Assembly: GCA_009617715.1 (NCBI GenBank)
Contig: VTFK01000332.1
Span: forward strand, 496,001 to 560,000
DNA: 64,000 nucleotides
Direction of reading: 5' to 3'
DNA from: Plectrocnemia conspersa
Taxonomy: Eukaryota; Arthropoda; Insecta; Trichoptera; Polycentropodidae
Program-made: the position numbers and the translations under genes
Shown here: one piece after another, positions 45,751 through 55,800 of the stretch
How positions within the stretch are numbered: the stretch's first letter is position 1
How the letters are laid out: the number at the start of each line of letters is the position of its first letter
Notes under the pieces: generated by a model
Seen by the model: the letters and a program-made list of their open reading frames with translations, nothing else
The model's database searches: none
What the model was told of the DNA's origin: nothing

Positions 45751-45985
45751 GGTCGGAATAGTATAGTCCGTAAAGTCTAGAATGGTAATGAGTTCAGGCC
45801 TAGGCAGCAAATTCAAATTTTTATTTATAAAAATGCGTTGATATTAAAAAATGGCTTTTAGTGTAATAAATTATATTACATACTATAATTTATATTTAAA
45901 TATATAGATGTCACAATTTGGTACTGATTTATACCGTTGTAATGCATTGGGCTCACGTATGTAAAGTTATAACGGAAGATTAAAA
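45751..45985 (+). mobile_element. tRNA-derived SINE, family 1
   Basis: GGTCGGAATAGTATAGTCCG (A-box region), a degraded B box (GAGTTCAGGCC), GGCAGCAAATTCAAATTTTTA, AAAAATGCGTTGATATTAAA and the tail TTGTAATGCATTGGGCTCACG (about 45934-45954). Confidence 0.8.
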
Positions 45986-45999
45986 CAAACTGCTTCAAC

Positions 46000-47026
46000 C
46001 TGAGCTATTTTTGAACAATACTGCTTGTTTTGAATGATATTTAAATCTAATTCTGATTTGCTTATTCTGTTATTCAGATTGAATGCATCCAAATATTCAC
46101 GTAAAACAATCAACAAATCTCAAAATAACGCGTTTCTTCAATTCTTAAACCATATAATTTTACAACAAATCATGTTTTAAAATTATTAATTGCGCTAGAA
46201 AGTAAGTTTTAGCGTCATATCACTAGTTTGTTTTCCTTAAAATTGCTATCTAGCGGTCCGCTCAAATGTCATCGTTTTTTTGCACGTGCGAAAAAACAAA
46301 ATTTTGTACAATTTAATTTCAGGTAATTGACACGAGAACAAATTTTAAGATATGAGTTTTTAGTGTTAATATAAAAAATTGTGCTGTAAAATAACTAATT
46401 AAAAATATATTATAAGCGTGCATTATTTTTACTACTAATGTAATTAAAATGATTTGTTTCTATATTATTTGTCAGTTTTTTTTAAATGCAAAATTTCACA
46501 CTGCGCGGCTGAATAACTGATGATAGTATATGAATGATCTGCTTAAATACATGTTTTGAGTTTGAAATGCAGTGGTAGCTTAAGTGAAATTTCTGAAATT
46601 AAGTCTTATGGCTGTGTTCATGCTTATTTGCGTTCGGGGAAAAGGGAAGAGATCAAATCCAAAACTATTATCTCGAATATTATTTTTTATATCTTATTCT
46701 TAGAAGTTAACCATTTGAAAGTTGCAATAGTGAAATTGAACCTGTTAAACCTGAGTATTTGCATTTAACAGTTGCCTTTTTTTAAAGGCATTAATGCATA
46801 TTATTTTATTGGTATGATAGATTTTGCAACGAGATGTAAAGCTTTTATTTTTTGGTAGTGCTTAGTTAAAAATTTGGGGGAAGCAAATCTATTAGTTTTT
46901 ATAACTAATCAATTATTTTAATATGCATGAATTTATGGATAAAATAAATAATTCACCTAAATTAATAGAAATAATAAGTGTTTATTTATGTAAGTAAATG
47001 TTATATAAAAAAATCTAGTCGCCTAA
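46000..47026 (+). promoter_or_regulatory. Region upstream of PTPDC1
   Basis: Probably contains its promoter and 5' leader. A GC-richer motif cluster at 46245-46300 (CTAGCGGTCCGCTC, TTGCACGTGCG with a CACGTG E-box) is a candidate. The 70-codon frame at 46556-46768 does not match anything I know. The sequence just before the ATG (ATCTAG then TCGCCTAA) offers an acceptor-like TAG, so a noncoding first exon is possible. Confidence 0.3.
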
Positions 47027-47265
47027 ATGGCCGGAGGACTTCTCGAAGACCCAGCGGTAGACCCGCGTTTGGTTATGGGCGCAGGCGCAGTACGTCCAAG
47101 CGGTGAAGCGCGTGCGCAGTATTCCCTTTTAGGAGAAGCTGCTCGAAATCTTGCTCCAGAGCGTGCCAGATGCGTCATTCTATGCGGAGGAGCTCGTTGC
47201 AGATACGAAAGACCTCAGAGATGGCCACCCGATCAGCTGGCACTTCAAGGAGTCTATTCTCATTG
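47027..47265 (+). CDS. PTPDC1 exon 1
   Basis: 79 codons plus two bases, donor GTGAAT. The N-terminal half is Gly/Ala/Arg-rich. The family-conserved part begins near residue 50 with CVILCGGARCRYE, corresponding to MACGGRACKYE of vertebrates, and ends GVYSHW. Confidence 0.9.
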
Positions 47266-50200
47266 GTGAATATTAGTTGCGCTTAATGGATAATAATATA
47301 TCTTTTTTGACGGGCATAATCGTTGTATCTTATTGCTTTTCTATCTCGTATTAAAAATAATTTATTGCTTAGGATAACAGAAGACATTTTGGCGATGGCG
47401 CGCCCTAGTACAACTTCAATAGCCACGTGGAATCTTATACAACAGTTTCACAGGTACTTTAATATTACATTTTACAGCTATCTATATTTTTTAATAAAAA
47501 AAATGTTACATATACATACGTACATATAAAAAAATTAGTGATTATCATGTTATTATTTGCAACGTATGTTAATATTGATTCTACTATAACTCCAAATGAA
47601 ATGTAAGGCATTCGTTTTCCATATCACATTAGCATAATAATATTCCTTCCAGTTTCTATATTTACAACCATGAAATCATACAAGATCGAACTTATTGATC
47701 AAACATTTGGGGCGATGCTAAACGATGGCACATTTTTGTGTCGCGAGTTCGTCGACCTTCATATTTCTCCATGAAAAAACCTTGTTCCAGTTGGGGAATA
47801 AGGAGCGTGATAAACCTGCAAATGCCCGGAGAGCACGCAAACTGTGGACCAACCCTGGAAGCATCCGGCTTCACCTACGATCCTAACGTCTTCATGAACA
47901 ACGACAGTAAAGACGATAACGATAATGAAACACACTATTTAATGATCACATGGATATGAGAGTAGATGCCTATTTTCAGTTTATTACTACAACTTTGGAT
48001 GGAGAGATTATAGCGCGTGCGGTTTGCGTTCTTTATTGGACGCGGTTAAAGTTTTGGCATTTGCCGTCACTGAAGGAAGAGTTGCTGTTCATTGTCACGC
48101 AGGTATACAAATATTGTGAGCTATATACCAGAAAAGAGCAAACTAATTTTGTATAATTTAGGTCTTGGGAGGACTGGAGTTTTGGTCGCTTGCTATCTAG
48201 TGCACGCTTTGAGAATGAAAGCGGATGATGCAATCAAACTTGTTAGGAGGAGGAGAGATAAAGCAATCCAAACTAGTGAGCAAGTTGCAGCTGTACATCA
48301 TTTCGAAAGATATCTGCTTCCACAAACAGCCATATTTTGTATAAAGTAAGCATTAGATCAATATAATCTATACATATAAATATTACTTTCAGCGAGTTTT
48401 GTTAGATCAAGAGTATATGAGTAGACGTCGTATATACTAATTAAGAAAAAATCCTCGAAAGAGTTTTTAGTTTATTATTATTCCTTATTACAAAAAAGTT
48501 TTTGAAAAAAAAAAAAAAAAAAAAATTGAGTTTTTACCTGACCTTGGAGTCAGAAGTGTTAATTTTGTTAAGACAAAGATAGTTATTTATTTATTTATTT
48601 CATAATGTATTTAGTTAAAAAAAAAATTGTCTCTATTTCTAATATTGAATCTATGTACATCTTTATTTCTTATTAAATACTTTGGTAACATATTATTTTA
48701 TAACTTATAAAGTATTAATACTAAAGCATTCATTTTCAATATTTCTTGAATATCCAACAATTTCAATCTTTCAATCATACTTCTACAACTAGTAAATCTA
48801 TTTTTACTCACAACTTCTAACACTGCGTTATTTTGTAATTTTTACAACATCTTCTTATCTAATTCATTAGGTATATATAATATTGTTGCACAATATTATA
48901 TATACCTAATGAAATAACAATAAAAGTGGAGCAAAATAATACAATTGTACATTTTTTTGTATTTATACTTAACATACTTCTCATACTAGATAATATACAT
49001 ATTTTTGGATTAGGTAATTACAATGTACGTTAAATTTATTTTATTTATTTTTGTCTACAATTATATATTAGATTTATAGATAACTATTTTTACCAATAAG
49101 AGAAGTGTGAAATTTTTTTTTGAAACGAATTGCCGAACGTCACAAGCGGTCGTTTTAAGAATAAACTCAAAAATACGGGTTATTTCTCCTCACGGCGATG
49201 AATATATTTATCTTTTCTGATTTATGGCGCGTACCTTGTAATTTATTCTTCTAAGAGATTTCTCACGGTGTTCCATTTTAACGAAGAAACACATTTTTTC
49301 TTAAAGTGGCTAAAACGCTTAAACACAAGTTAAACTGCCATTTGTATGATTATTAGTTAGATAATTCCTCTATTGATAAAAGCGACAAGCACTGCTTTTT
49401 ATTGTATTTTAAATTAAATTCGTTAAAAAATCCCATGATACCTGCAGCAAAAGCTAATTTCTGAAGTTATTTAGTATTCGATAACAATGGTTAAGGATGA
49501 TTTTTTTTGTAAAAAAGATTTCTATAGTTTCTCTTATTTTTAGGTTTTAAAATCTTAATAAGACTTCATTGAACTGATGAATGGTATTTAGCTTCCATTT
49601 CTGAAAAAAAAAATGGAACTGACGACGGTTAAATTCAACTCTGATATAACTGGTTCAAATGGCACATGATAGATTGAGATGTTTCCTACAAAAAACCTAC
49701 TCGTAAGCAATAATGAAAATAATCAAAGGCAAAAATACCTTGCATTTTCAACCAAGCCTTAACCTGTTCCGCGTATATTTTTTAACCACCATTGGATGTG
49801 ACACATTTTAGTCGATTTCACTTTAGATTGTATTTATTAATCGTTTTCCTCAACTTTATTAAAAAGAATTTTATCAGTAGTTGTTCCATATAGACTATTT
49901 ATAAAAATTAATTTTTCAGTCACTTCAAAGAAAATATTGAATAAATGTTTTGCAAACCAGTAACCCACTAAGCAACTAATTGCTTGCAAAAGCCTATAAA
50001 AATAGGCATTTAATTATAAAAAATATTCCCTATTTTGCAAGTGCACTTGTTATAATTTTATATAACAAGAATCTAGATTAAGTAAGTGTGGCCGAAAAAA
50101 AATTATTAAATTGCTTATTGATGTAACTCACAATGTGCTTAACCATTCTAGCAACTGTTTTTGCCAAGAAACTGTCACATTAAAATAATTATATTTTTTC

Positions 50201-52045
50201 GGCTGCAACAATCAAACATGACTTATTATTTTAATCATCAGTAAAAAACTTTCCTTTAATATTATAATTAATAAATGAGCTGAATTTAATTAAAACCTCA
50301 TTTTTACTTTTCGTGAAAAAAATGCACTGCAATGAAAAATTCTGTTTAAACTTTACAACTTTTCTGATAGTTGCTAATCTGATAATTGTATTTTTTTTAA
50401 TACATATACAAAGTCATCGCACGTTAGAATGGAATGCAAAGCAATAGGAGCACCACATACATATTTCGCAACTCCTTAACCCAACGATCATTCGTTGCGT
50501 TATAGCGAATACTTTGCAAGAGTTTGAACATATAATGTCATCTACGAGGAGCTGGTCCATTTCGAATAATTCAATTTTGATATTAAATATTTTTTTATTT
50601 TTATATATAAGCTGTATTATGTTACGATGGTCTTCATTTAATTTATATGAATAAATAAATTACTTTATAGAGAACCATTAAAGGATCGTAACAAAGCAAC
50701 TGAGTTTGGATTGGTTCAGCATCTTCATAGACAACGCGCTACACTTCATGGACTAGAAGAAAGAGCGTTCAAGAATCTTCCAAAGGTTTACTTTTAATAT
50801 TTATATATAAACATACATTAGATTTTTATGAAACATATCAATGTTTTAGATCATATTTTGTTTATGTGAGAGATTATTGAAAATCTGCGATTGCGAAGAA
50901 GGTGGTGGAGGTCCTGGTTTTTGTACTGCTGTAGGAACTGCAGTAACCAACACATTTTTAGCAAATCAAGGAAGAAATGTTAAAGAGAAAGATTGTGAAG
51001 ATGCAGCTACTCCGCCTACTTCCACGGATTTGGTCTTGGATGAGAGCGAATTCCCATCTCCTTTATATTGCTCTTTATGCGGTGATATGTACACCACTCC
51101 CAAAACAAGTCCAACAAAAAAATTAGGTAATCCTGAACCAAATTAATCTATTCACATTCAAACTTATTATTAATGCTTGTATTTTTATAGAGATTGACTT
51201 TAAATCTACTTTGGTCAGTATGAACATGTCTTTAGCCCCAACTCCAACTTCATCTCCAAATCACATGCTAGAAATAGACGATGAATTGAGATTCATTTCA
51301 GCTTCTAAAGTAGCTGAAGTAAGTCAGGCTTATTTATAGAATCATCACAATATCTATTAAGCATTTTAAATGTATTATAGTCACTGCTGTTGGAGCCTAA
51401 TCGTCTTCCTGAAGAACGCTTGAGATATTTACGAGAGTTTCAAATTGATCTCAATAATCGAGCTGCAGGAATCAGCAGAATCAATACTGAGGTATGTTAT
51501 TGTGATGATATTTATTAATTTATATGCTTTGTAAATTATATTTTTATAGGATGATATAGCAGTTTTGGGTGCTTTACTTTTTGAATGGCTCGAAAACTTG
51601 AAAACTCCTATTTTGGATAGAGAAGATCTAGCGACTATTGTCATCTGGTCTGAAAAAACTGCTGAATGCCTTCAAAAATTACATTTGGTACTTGAGTTTT
51701 TATTGATTGGTTTGAATATTGGTTTTGATGTGATGTTTGTTTTAGGAGGACGCTACACTGTTGGAGTATTTGATTAGGTTCGTCATGAGAATGAAGCCTT
51801 TGAGTCGCGAGCTCAGAGTTTCTTTGATGAACAGGATGTCAGGTGCTCTTTGTCAGCAGGGGGTTAGAGTTAGGGGAGTTTTAAGACCTGGAGGCGTTCC
51901 TACGTTGCGATCGGGAACAGCGTCTACTCTTGGTCGATTTTTATCAGACTTGTATTCTTTGCTTCAAAAACAAGCTGCTTGCTGTCCAGCTTGTGATAGA
52001 AGATCTGTCTTACCATTAGCGACAACTTCCGAAATAAAAACATGA
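47027..52045 (+). CDS. Protein tyrosine phosphatase domain-containing protein 1 (PTPDC1-type), 603 aa
   Basis: Eleven exons join in phase: 47027-47265, 47373-47453, 47791-47906, 47980-48102, 48162-48345, 50671-50785, 50850-51126, 51191-51318, 51381-51491, 51550-51687, 51746-52045. The family is a dual-specificity phosphatase group that includes vertebrate PTPDC1, linked to centrosome and cilium biology. Visible are GVYSHW and ITEDILAMARPS (residues 74-91), GIRSVINLQMPGEHANCG (109-126), YYYNFGWRDY with the general-acid Asp155, and the signature HCHAGLGRTG with Cys184 and Arg190. The conserved C-terminal helical region RQRATLHGLEE follows, then ALLFEWLENLKTPILDREDL. An in-frame TAA directly precedes the ATG. 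At 603 aa it is shorter than the ~750-aa vertebrate protein, mainly in the middle. No signal or membrane segment is seen. Confidence 0.92.
47373..47453 (+). CDS. PTPDC1 exon 2
   Basis: Acceptor TGCTTAG, donor GTACTT. Encodes ITEDILAMARPS and the helix before the first core strand (NLIQQFH). Confidence 0.9.
47791..47906 (+). CDS. PTPDC1 exon 3
   Basis: Acceptor TTCCAG, donor GTAAAG, phase 2 in and phase 1 out. Encodes the family-typical GIRSVINLQMPGEHANCG, SGFTYDPNVFMNN. Upstream 47454-47790 is intron. Confidence 0.9.
47980..48102 (+). CDS. PTPDC1 exon 4: general-acid loop and catalytic cysteine
   Basis: Acceptor TTTTCAG, donor GTATAC, phase 1. Contains YYYNFGWRDY and ends inside the active-site loop at VAVHCHA. 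The 73-nt intron before it and the 59-nt intron after it are very short. Confidence 0.92.
48162..48345 (+). CDS. PTPDC1 exon 5: active-site Arg and following helices
   Basis: Acceptor AATTTAG, donor GTAAGC. Begins GLGRTGVLVACYL, completing the Cx5R loop across the intron, and continues to FERYLLPQTAIF. Confidence 0.92.
48346..50670 (+). other. PTPDC1 intron 5
   Basis: The largest intron of this gene. It holds a poly-A run of about 24 near 48506, a perfect palindrome at 48863-48913, and otherwise AT-rich sequence. A stretch at 49130-49300 and another at 50410-50560 are slightly GC-richer without frames. Confidence 0.7.
48863..48913. repeat. Perfect palindrome, 24-bp arms, 3-nt loop
   Basis: Arms 48863-48886 and 48890-48913 are exact complements around TGC. 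The transcript would form a very stable hairpin inside the PTPDC1 intron. Confidence 0.9.
50671..50785 (+). CDS. PTPDC1 exon 6
   Basis: Acceptor TTTATAG, donor GTTTAC, phase 2 in and phase 0 out. Encodes HLHRQRATLHGLEERAFKNL, matching the vertebrate LIRQRHLLHGYEARLLKHVP region. Confidence 0.88.
50850..51126 (+). CDS. PTPDC1 exon 7
   Basis: Acceptor ATGTTTTAG, donor GTAATC, phase 0 in and phase 1 out. Begins IIFCLCERLLKIC (family PKIIHLVCKLLLDL), then a low-complexity acidic/Gly linker with a CxxC pair (YCSLCGD). Confidence 0.88.
51191..51318 (+). CDS. PTPDC1 exon 8
   Basis: Acceptor TTTTATAG, donor GTAAGT, phase 1 in and phase 0 out. Ser/Pro-rich linker (APTPTSSPNHM) then DDELRFISASKVAE. 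Confidence 0.85.
51381..51491 (+). CDS. PTPDC1 exon 9
   Basis: Acceptor TATTATAG, donor GTATGT, phase 0. Encodes SLLLEPNRLPEERLRYLREF, a helical segment corresponding to the vertebrate coiled region before the C-terminal domain. Confidence 0.87.
51550..51687 (+). CDS. PTPDC1 exon 10
   Basis: Acceptor TTTATAG, donor GTACTT, phase 0. Encodes LGALLFEWLENLKTPILDRE, matching the vertebrate LCSLMWSWVEQLKEPVITKE block; this is the clearest C-terminal family mark. Confidence 0.92.
51746..52045 (+). CDS. PTPDC1 exon 11, last
   Basis: Acceptor TGTTTTAG, phase 0, stop TGA at 52043-52045. Starts DATLLEYLIRFVMRMKPLS. The tail is Arg/Cys-rich (QKQAACCPACDRR) and not conserved with vertebrates as far as I can recall. 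Confidence 0.88.
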   Translation, partial: EDATLLEYLIRFVMRMKPLSRELRVSLMNRMSGALCQQGVRVRGVLRPGGVPTLRSGTASTLGRFLSDLYSLLQKQAACCPACDRRSVLPLATTSEIKT

Positions 52046-52679
52046 CCAAGAGTTCGCCGAGTTGTTGTTGCTACAGGAACCACAAAATCGGGCCCTAGAA
52101 GAAAATGCATGAAAAACGCAACTCGGCAAAGACCAAGACACGATAATCGTAACACAAATTTACACAAATTAGTTTAGAATTAAATAAGCGCGTTCATAGT
52201 TATAATTTAGGTATTATAAGTAGTACTTGATACTTGCACTACTCTTAAGTCTGAATTCTGGATTGTAAACTGTCAATGTTACCCTTTTAGATACATTCTT
52301 TGGGCTTCCAGTTTCAATTATTCTTATATTATATTCTTGATTGTTAAACTATAATACATAATAGTTGTTTTTGGTGACAATATATATCTCAAAACCTTAT
52401 CTCTAATGTAAATATTTGAGGAACGTAGTCTCGAGTTCGTTGTGTTTTATATTATAAAATATAATTAACTCGAATTTCATATGTGATTCCATTTCTTCAA
52501 TTATTTTAAAATATATGTATAATAAGCGATGTGCCATATACAATAGTATTCTTATTAAAAAAAGTATTATATTAAATTAATATGAAATAAAATTGCAATA
52601 CTTCCAAATATACTAAATAGTTATATTTTATTTTTTATTTGTCTTTTCATCAGTATTAAACACAATTTTCTTTCTGAAA
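52046..52679. promoter_or_regulatory. Convergent 3' junction between PTPDC1 and the transporter
   Basis: The two stop codons are 634 bp apart, on opposite strands. A plus-strand AATAAA is at 52586-52591. Minus-strand signals (TTTATT in plus sequence) are at 52627-52632 and 52634-52639. The 3' UTRs therefore meet or overlap tail to tail. Confidence 0.6.
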
Positions 52680-52895
52680 TTATAGTTTATATCCACAATT
52701 TCTTGAGCGATTTTTTCCTTTCGTCTCCTTCAAAAACACAAGTGTAATCACTATACTGATCAAAGTACACGTCGCAAAGAAGAAAAACACCACATGTCTT
52801 CCATAAGCTATCGACACTGGTTCAAAGTATCTCAAAAATATAAAAACCAAGAAATTCAAGATAAAGATCACCATCATATTAGCTACGCTTCTTAC
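52680..52895 (-). CDS. Transporter 1 exon 7: helices 11-12 and C-terminus
   Basis: Acceptor ATTACAG, phase 0. Helices 11-12 are followed by FLKETKGKNR, where the family has PETKG, then RNCGYKL and TAA (52682-52680). Confidence 0.92.
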   Translation of the reverse strand, partial: VRSVANMMVIFILNFLVFIFLRYFEPVSIAYGRHVVFFFFATCTLISIVITLVFLKETKGKNRSRNCGYKL

Positions 52896-55800
52896 CTGTA
52901 ATTATAAATCATTATTTAAAGTTTAATATATATAGATTATATTGAAAAAGATGATACATACCTCACTCAATAATAATTCAGAGAGAAGTATGTAAGGCAC
53001 AGATCCGGCTCCACACATGTACACAAAAATACAAAACGATAACGTTATTACCGGTAGTAATGACACATCATCCAAGTTATAATCGATGCTCTTTAAATAG
53101 AAATATGTACCAATGGTGAACATTGAAGCTGATACAGCACATTGGGAGAACACTAACAGAATCTGTGTAGTAATAAAATATGGATAAGTATAGTACTGTG
53201 TATTTAAATTTTTATTATAAAATCACCTTTCTTCCTAGACGTTCAACTAGCCACGATGTTCCCGAAGCACCCAAAGTCTGAATACAACCATATATCACAG
53301 TAGCTACTTCAGGCGTTACACTAGATTGACCACTTTCCATGAAAATTGCTACTGAATAACTATTGATTACAAACATTCCAGTAAAACTCTGACCCACAAA
53401 CATGGCAATGCATATAAAAAAGCCACGTCTCAATGGTTTCGATGCAACTGAAATATAAACGAATAATACAAAAACTTAAGGTATTAATAAATTATAAAAT
53501 ACATACATAACATCTTCAGTGAAGTAATTATTGAACATGAAGTTGAATTGATAGTCATGTGTAGGAATTCCATTTCTGATTTGATTTCTTCGCTTTTAAC
53601 ATCAGATTGTCTTAGCCATGCTAATGCTTTAGCAGCTTCCTATAATACAGATACATTTACAATGATATATAACTTTTTAAAATATACATATATTGTCAAT
53701 TACCTCATTTTTACCCTTCATGATAAGATAAACTGGCGATTCTGGCATAAATAGAAACAATGCGAAACTTATAATAGCCATTATCAAAATAACCCAACCT
53801 ATAGCTATGTAAGATACGAATCCTCCAACGGCATACGCTGTAGTGATTCCAATGCTGTAAGCAACTGTGAAGAAGGATCCGAGTAATCCTCTAATGCGAG
53901 GTTCAGCTATTTCTCCAATGTAAGCTGAAGTATTTGACAAGATCAATAAGCATCCAAAACCACCAATTAATCGTCCTACGATCAGTGTGTTTACATCTTT
54001 AGCGATTAAAACAATCAACCCGGTAATCTGAAAAATACATGTTGTTTATTTATTGTAAATCTTCCATTGCAGCATGACAGGCACCAACCCAATGCGTTAC
54101 AATAGGGTCAACACAATCGAGAACTACTAAGAAAGAAGTGAGACATAAAGTATGTAAATAAATTACGGCTATTTTATTAATTATGAATTGTCACTATACA
54201 CAACCTAAAGATTAGGAAAATCTGTGATGATCGATTGGAATTATATTTCTTTTATTATAATAATCACTAATTTTGATTTACTAAACACAATCATATTTAG
54301 ATCCTTATGGGATTCTAAATCAATTTGAACCACAATTCTGTCGTCCAGTATCAAAACAATCGATTTCATGTTTACATTACTAAACTTTTGCGTCAAGTTA
54401 GACTAATATCTCATAATACAAAAATACCACTATATTTCTAGAAACTATTAATGAGTAAACAGTTAACTATTGCTATTATGCTGTTATCTTACAGCTTCAT
54501 TATATTTCGTTTAAGAGTTACGTATGTACACGGTGCCCAATATATTATAATAAAACTAAAAATTCATTATTTTATTAATATATTAAAGGACAATTTTATT
54601 TTAACATATTTTTTCTTAAGAAGATAACATATATGTAAAAACACATGTTTTTTACTGTTAAGTGTAACACGTTTTTATTTAAAAAAAATTCAGATTATTC
54701 TTAAAAAATTTATGAGCATAGGCAAGATTTTTTTATTAAATCCTGTGATGTATACTGAGTGTACATGTTATCTTATTATGCAACAGTTTAAATTTAAAGT
54801 ATTTCTTTGTAATTTATAACTTATTAAATAAGATAATTTCAATGTTAATATAAGTAACCGCCGGATGTAATAAAAATAAATTATTACCTTATATTAAAAA
54901 ATATTATTTTCGTAACAGTTTTAAATTCATGTACGATTTGTATACTTATATTAACACGTAAAAAAAATCAGGGTTGTGGTAGAGTGAAAAGCATCTGTTT
55001 CCTAAAGTCTCAAAAAGTCTCAGAAAGTTTTGATATATGAAGGTCCAGAAAAATATCCTAAGAGAAATGTAGTTCCATAAGGTTGTTCCAAAAGTTCCAT
55101 AAGGTTGTTCTGATTTATTTTGAACATGCTCACTAAAACTGTTATTATGGTCAAGAAAATCTTGGACCGATACGAGGGAGAAATTTCCGGTGGTCTTATA
55201 CCTTTGGCTTCCGTAATGTGCGGATGCAGCGGTAAGCCTATTTATTGTCAAACAATTAGAAAGACGAAAATAAATTCTATCAGTGTTTTTTTCGGCTTGA
55301 TAAAAAAAGGTAGCACGTCAAGAAGAAGAACTCTGACTTCTCCAGAGTTGATTACGCTCTTTGTTACCCTTTTATCTTTCAAATATATGAGATTTTTTAG
55401 GCACTTTTAATAACTGATAGTTACACTCCACCGACTTTGTCGGAACTTTTAATAACTGGTAGCTACATTCCACTGACTTTGTCGGAATTTTATCACTCCT
55501 TTTGAAATTTAATCGGCACTCACTATTGTATGTTTATATCCATTTAAAAGAAAATTTGAGTGTCCATAATACGTCTAAACCTCCGATCGTCACTAGCGTT
55601 TGTTGATTTGGTTAGTTTCATTTCGTTTTAACAGGTGTGCGTAAATTTAGGCACACGCTTAATATGACAATATACGCAACAACAATATTTTTTTTTATTT
55701 TAAATCACTCACTTTTACACAGTTTTAGATGTACACTGAGAGTACATCACCGGAGAACGCGAATTTTTTGTACCGTAGGAGATACATTAATGAATTTTTA

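Noticed and set aside
5510..45985. Possible tRNA genes at the SINE heads
   Set aside because: A and B boxes are present but no cloverleaf with acceptor stem and anticodon arm can be formed, and the segments repeat with a common non-tRNA body.
47738..47959. Continuous frame across PTPDC1 exon 3 into the intron
   Set aside because: The part before 47791 and after 47906 does not match the family; splice sites and phase define the shorter exon.
54946..55410. Overlapping frames on both strands (96 and 101 codons)
   Set aside because: They shadow each other in a transporter intron with local duplications, and neither is recognisable.
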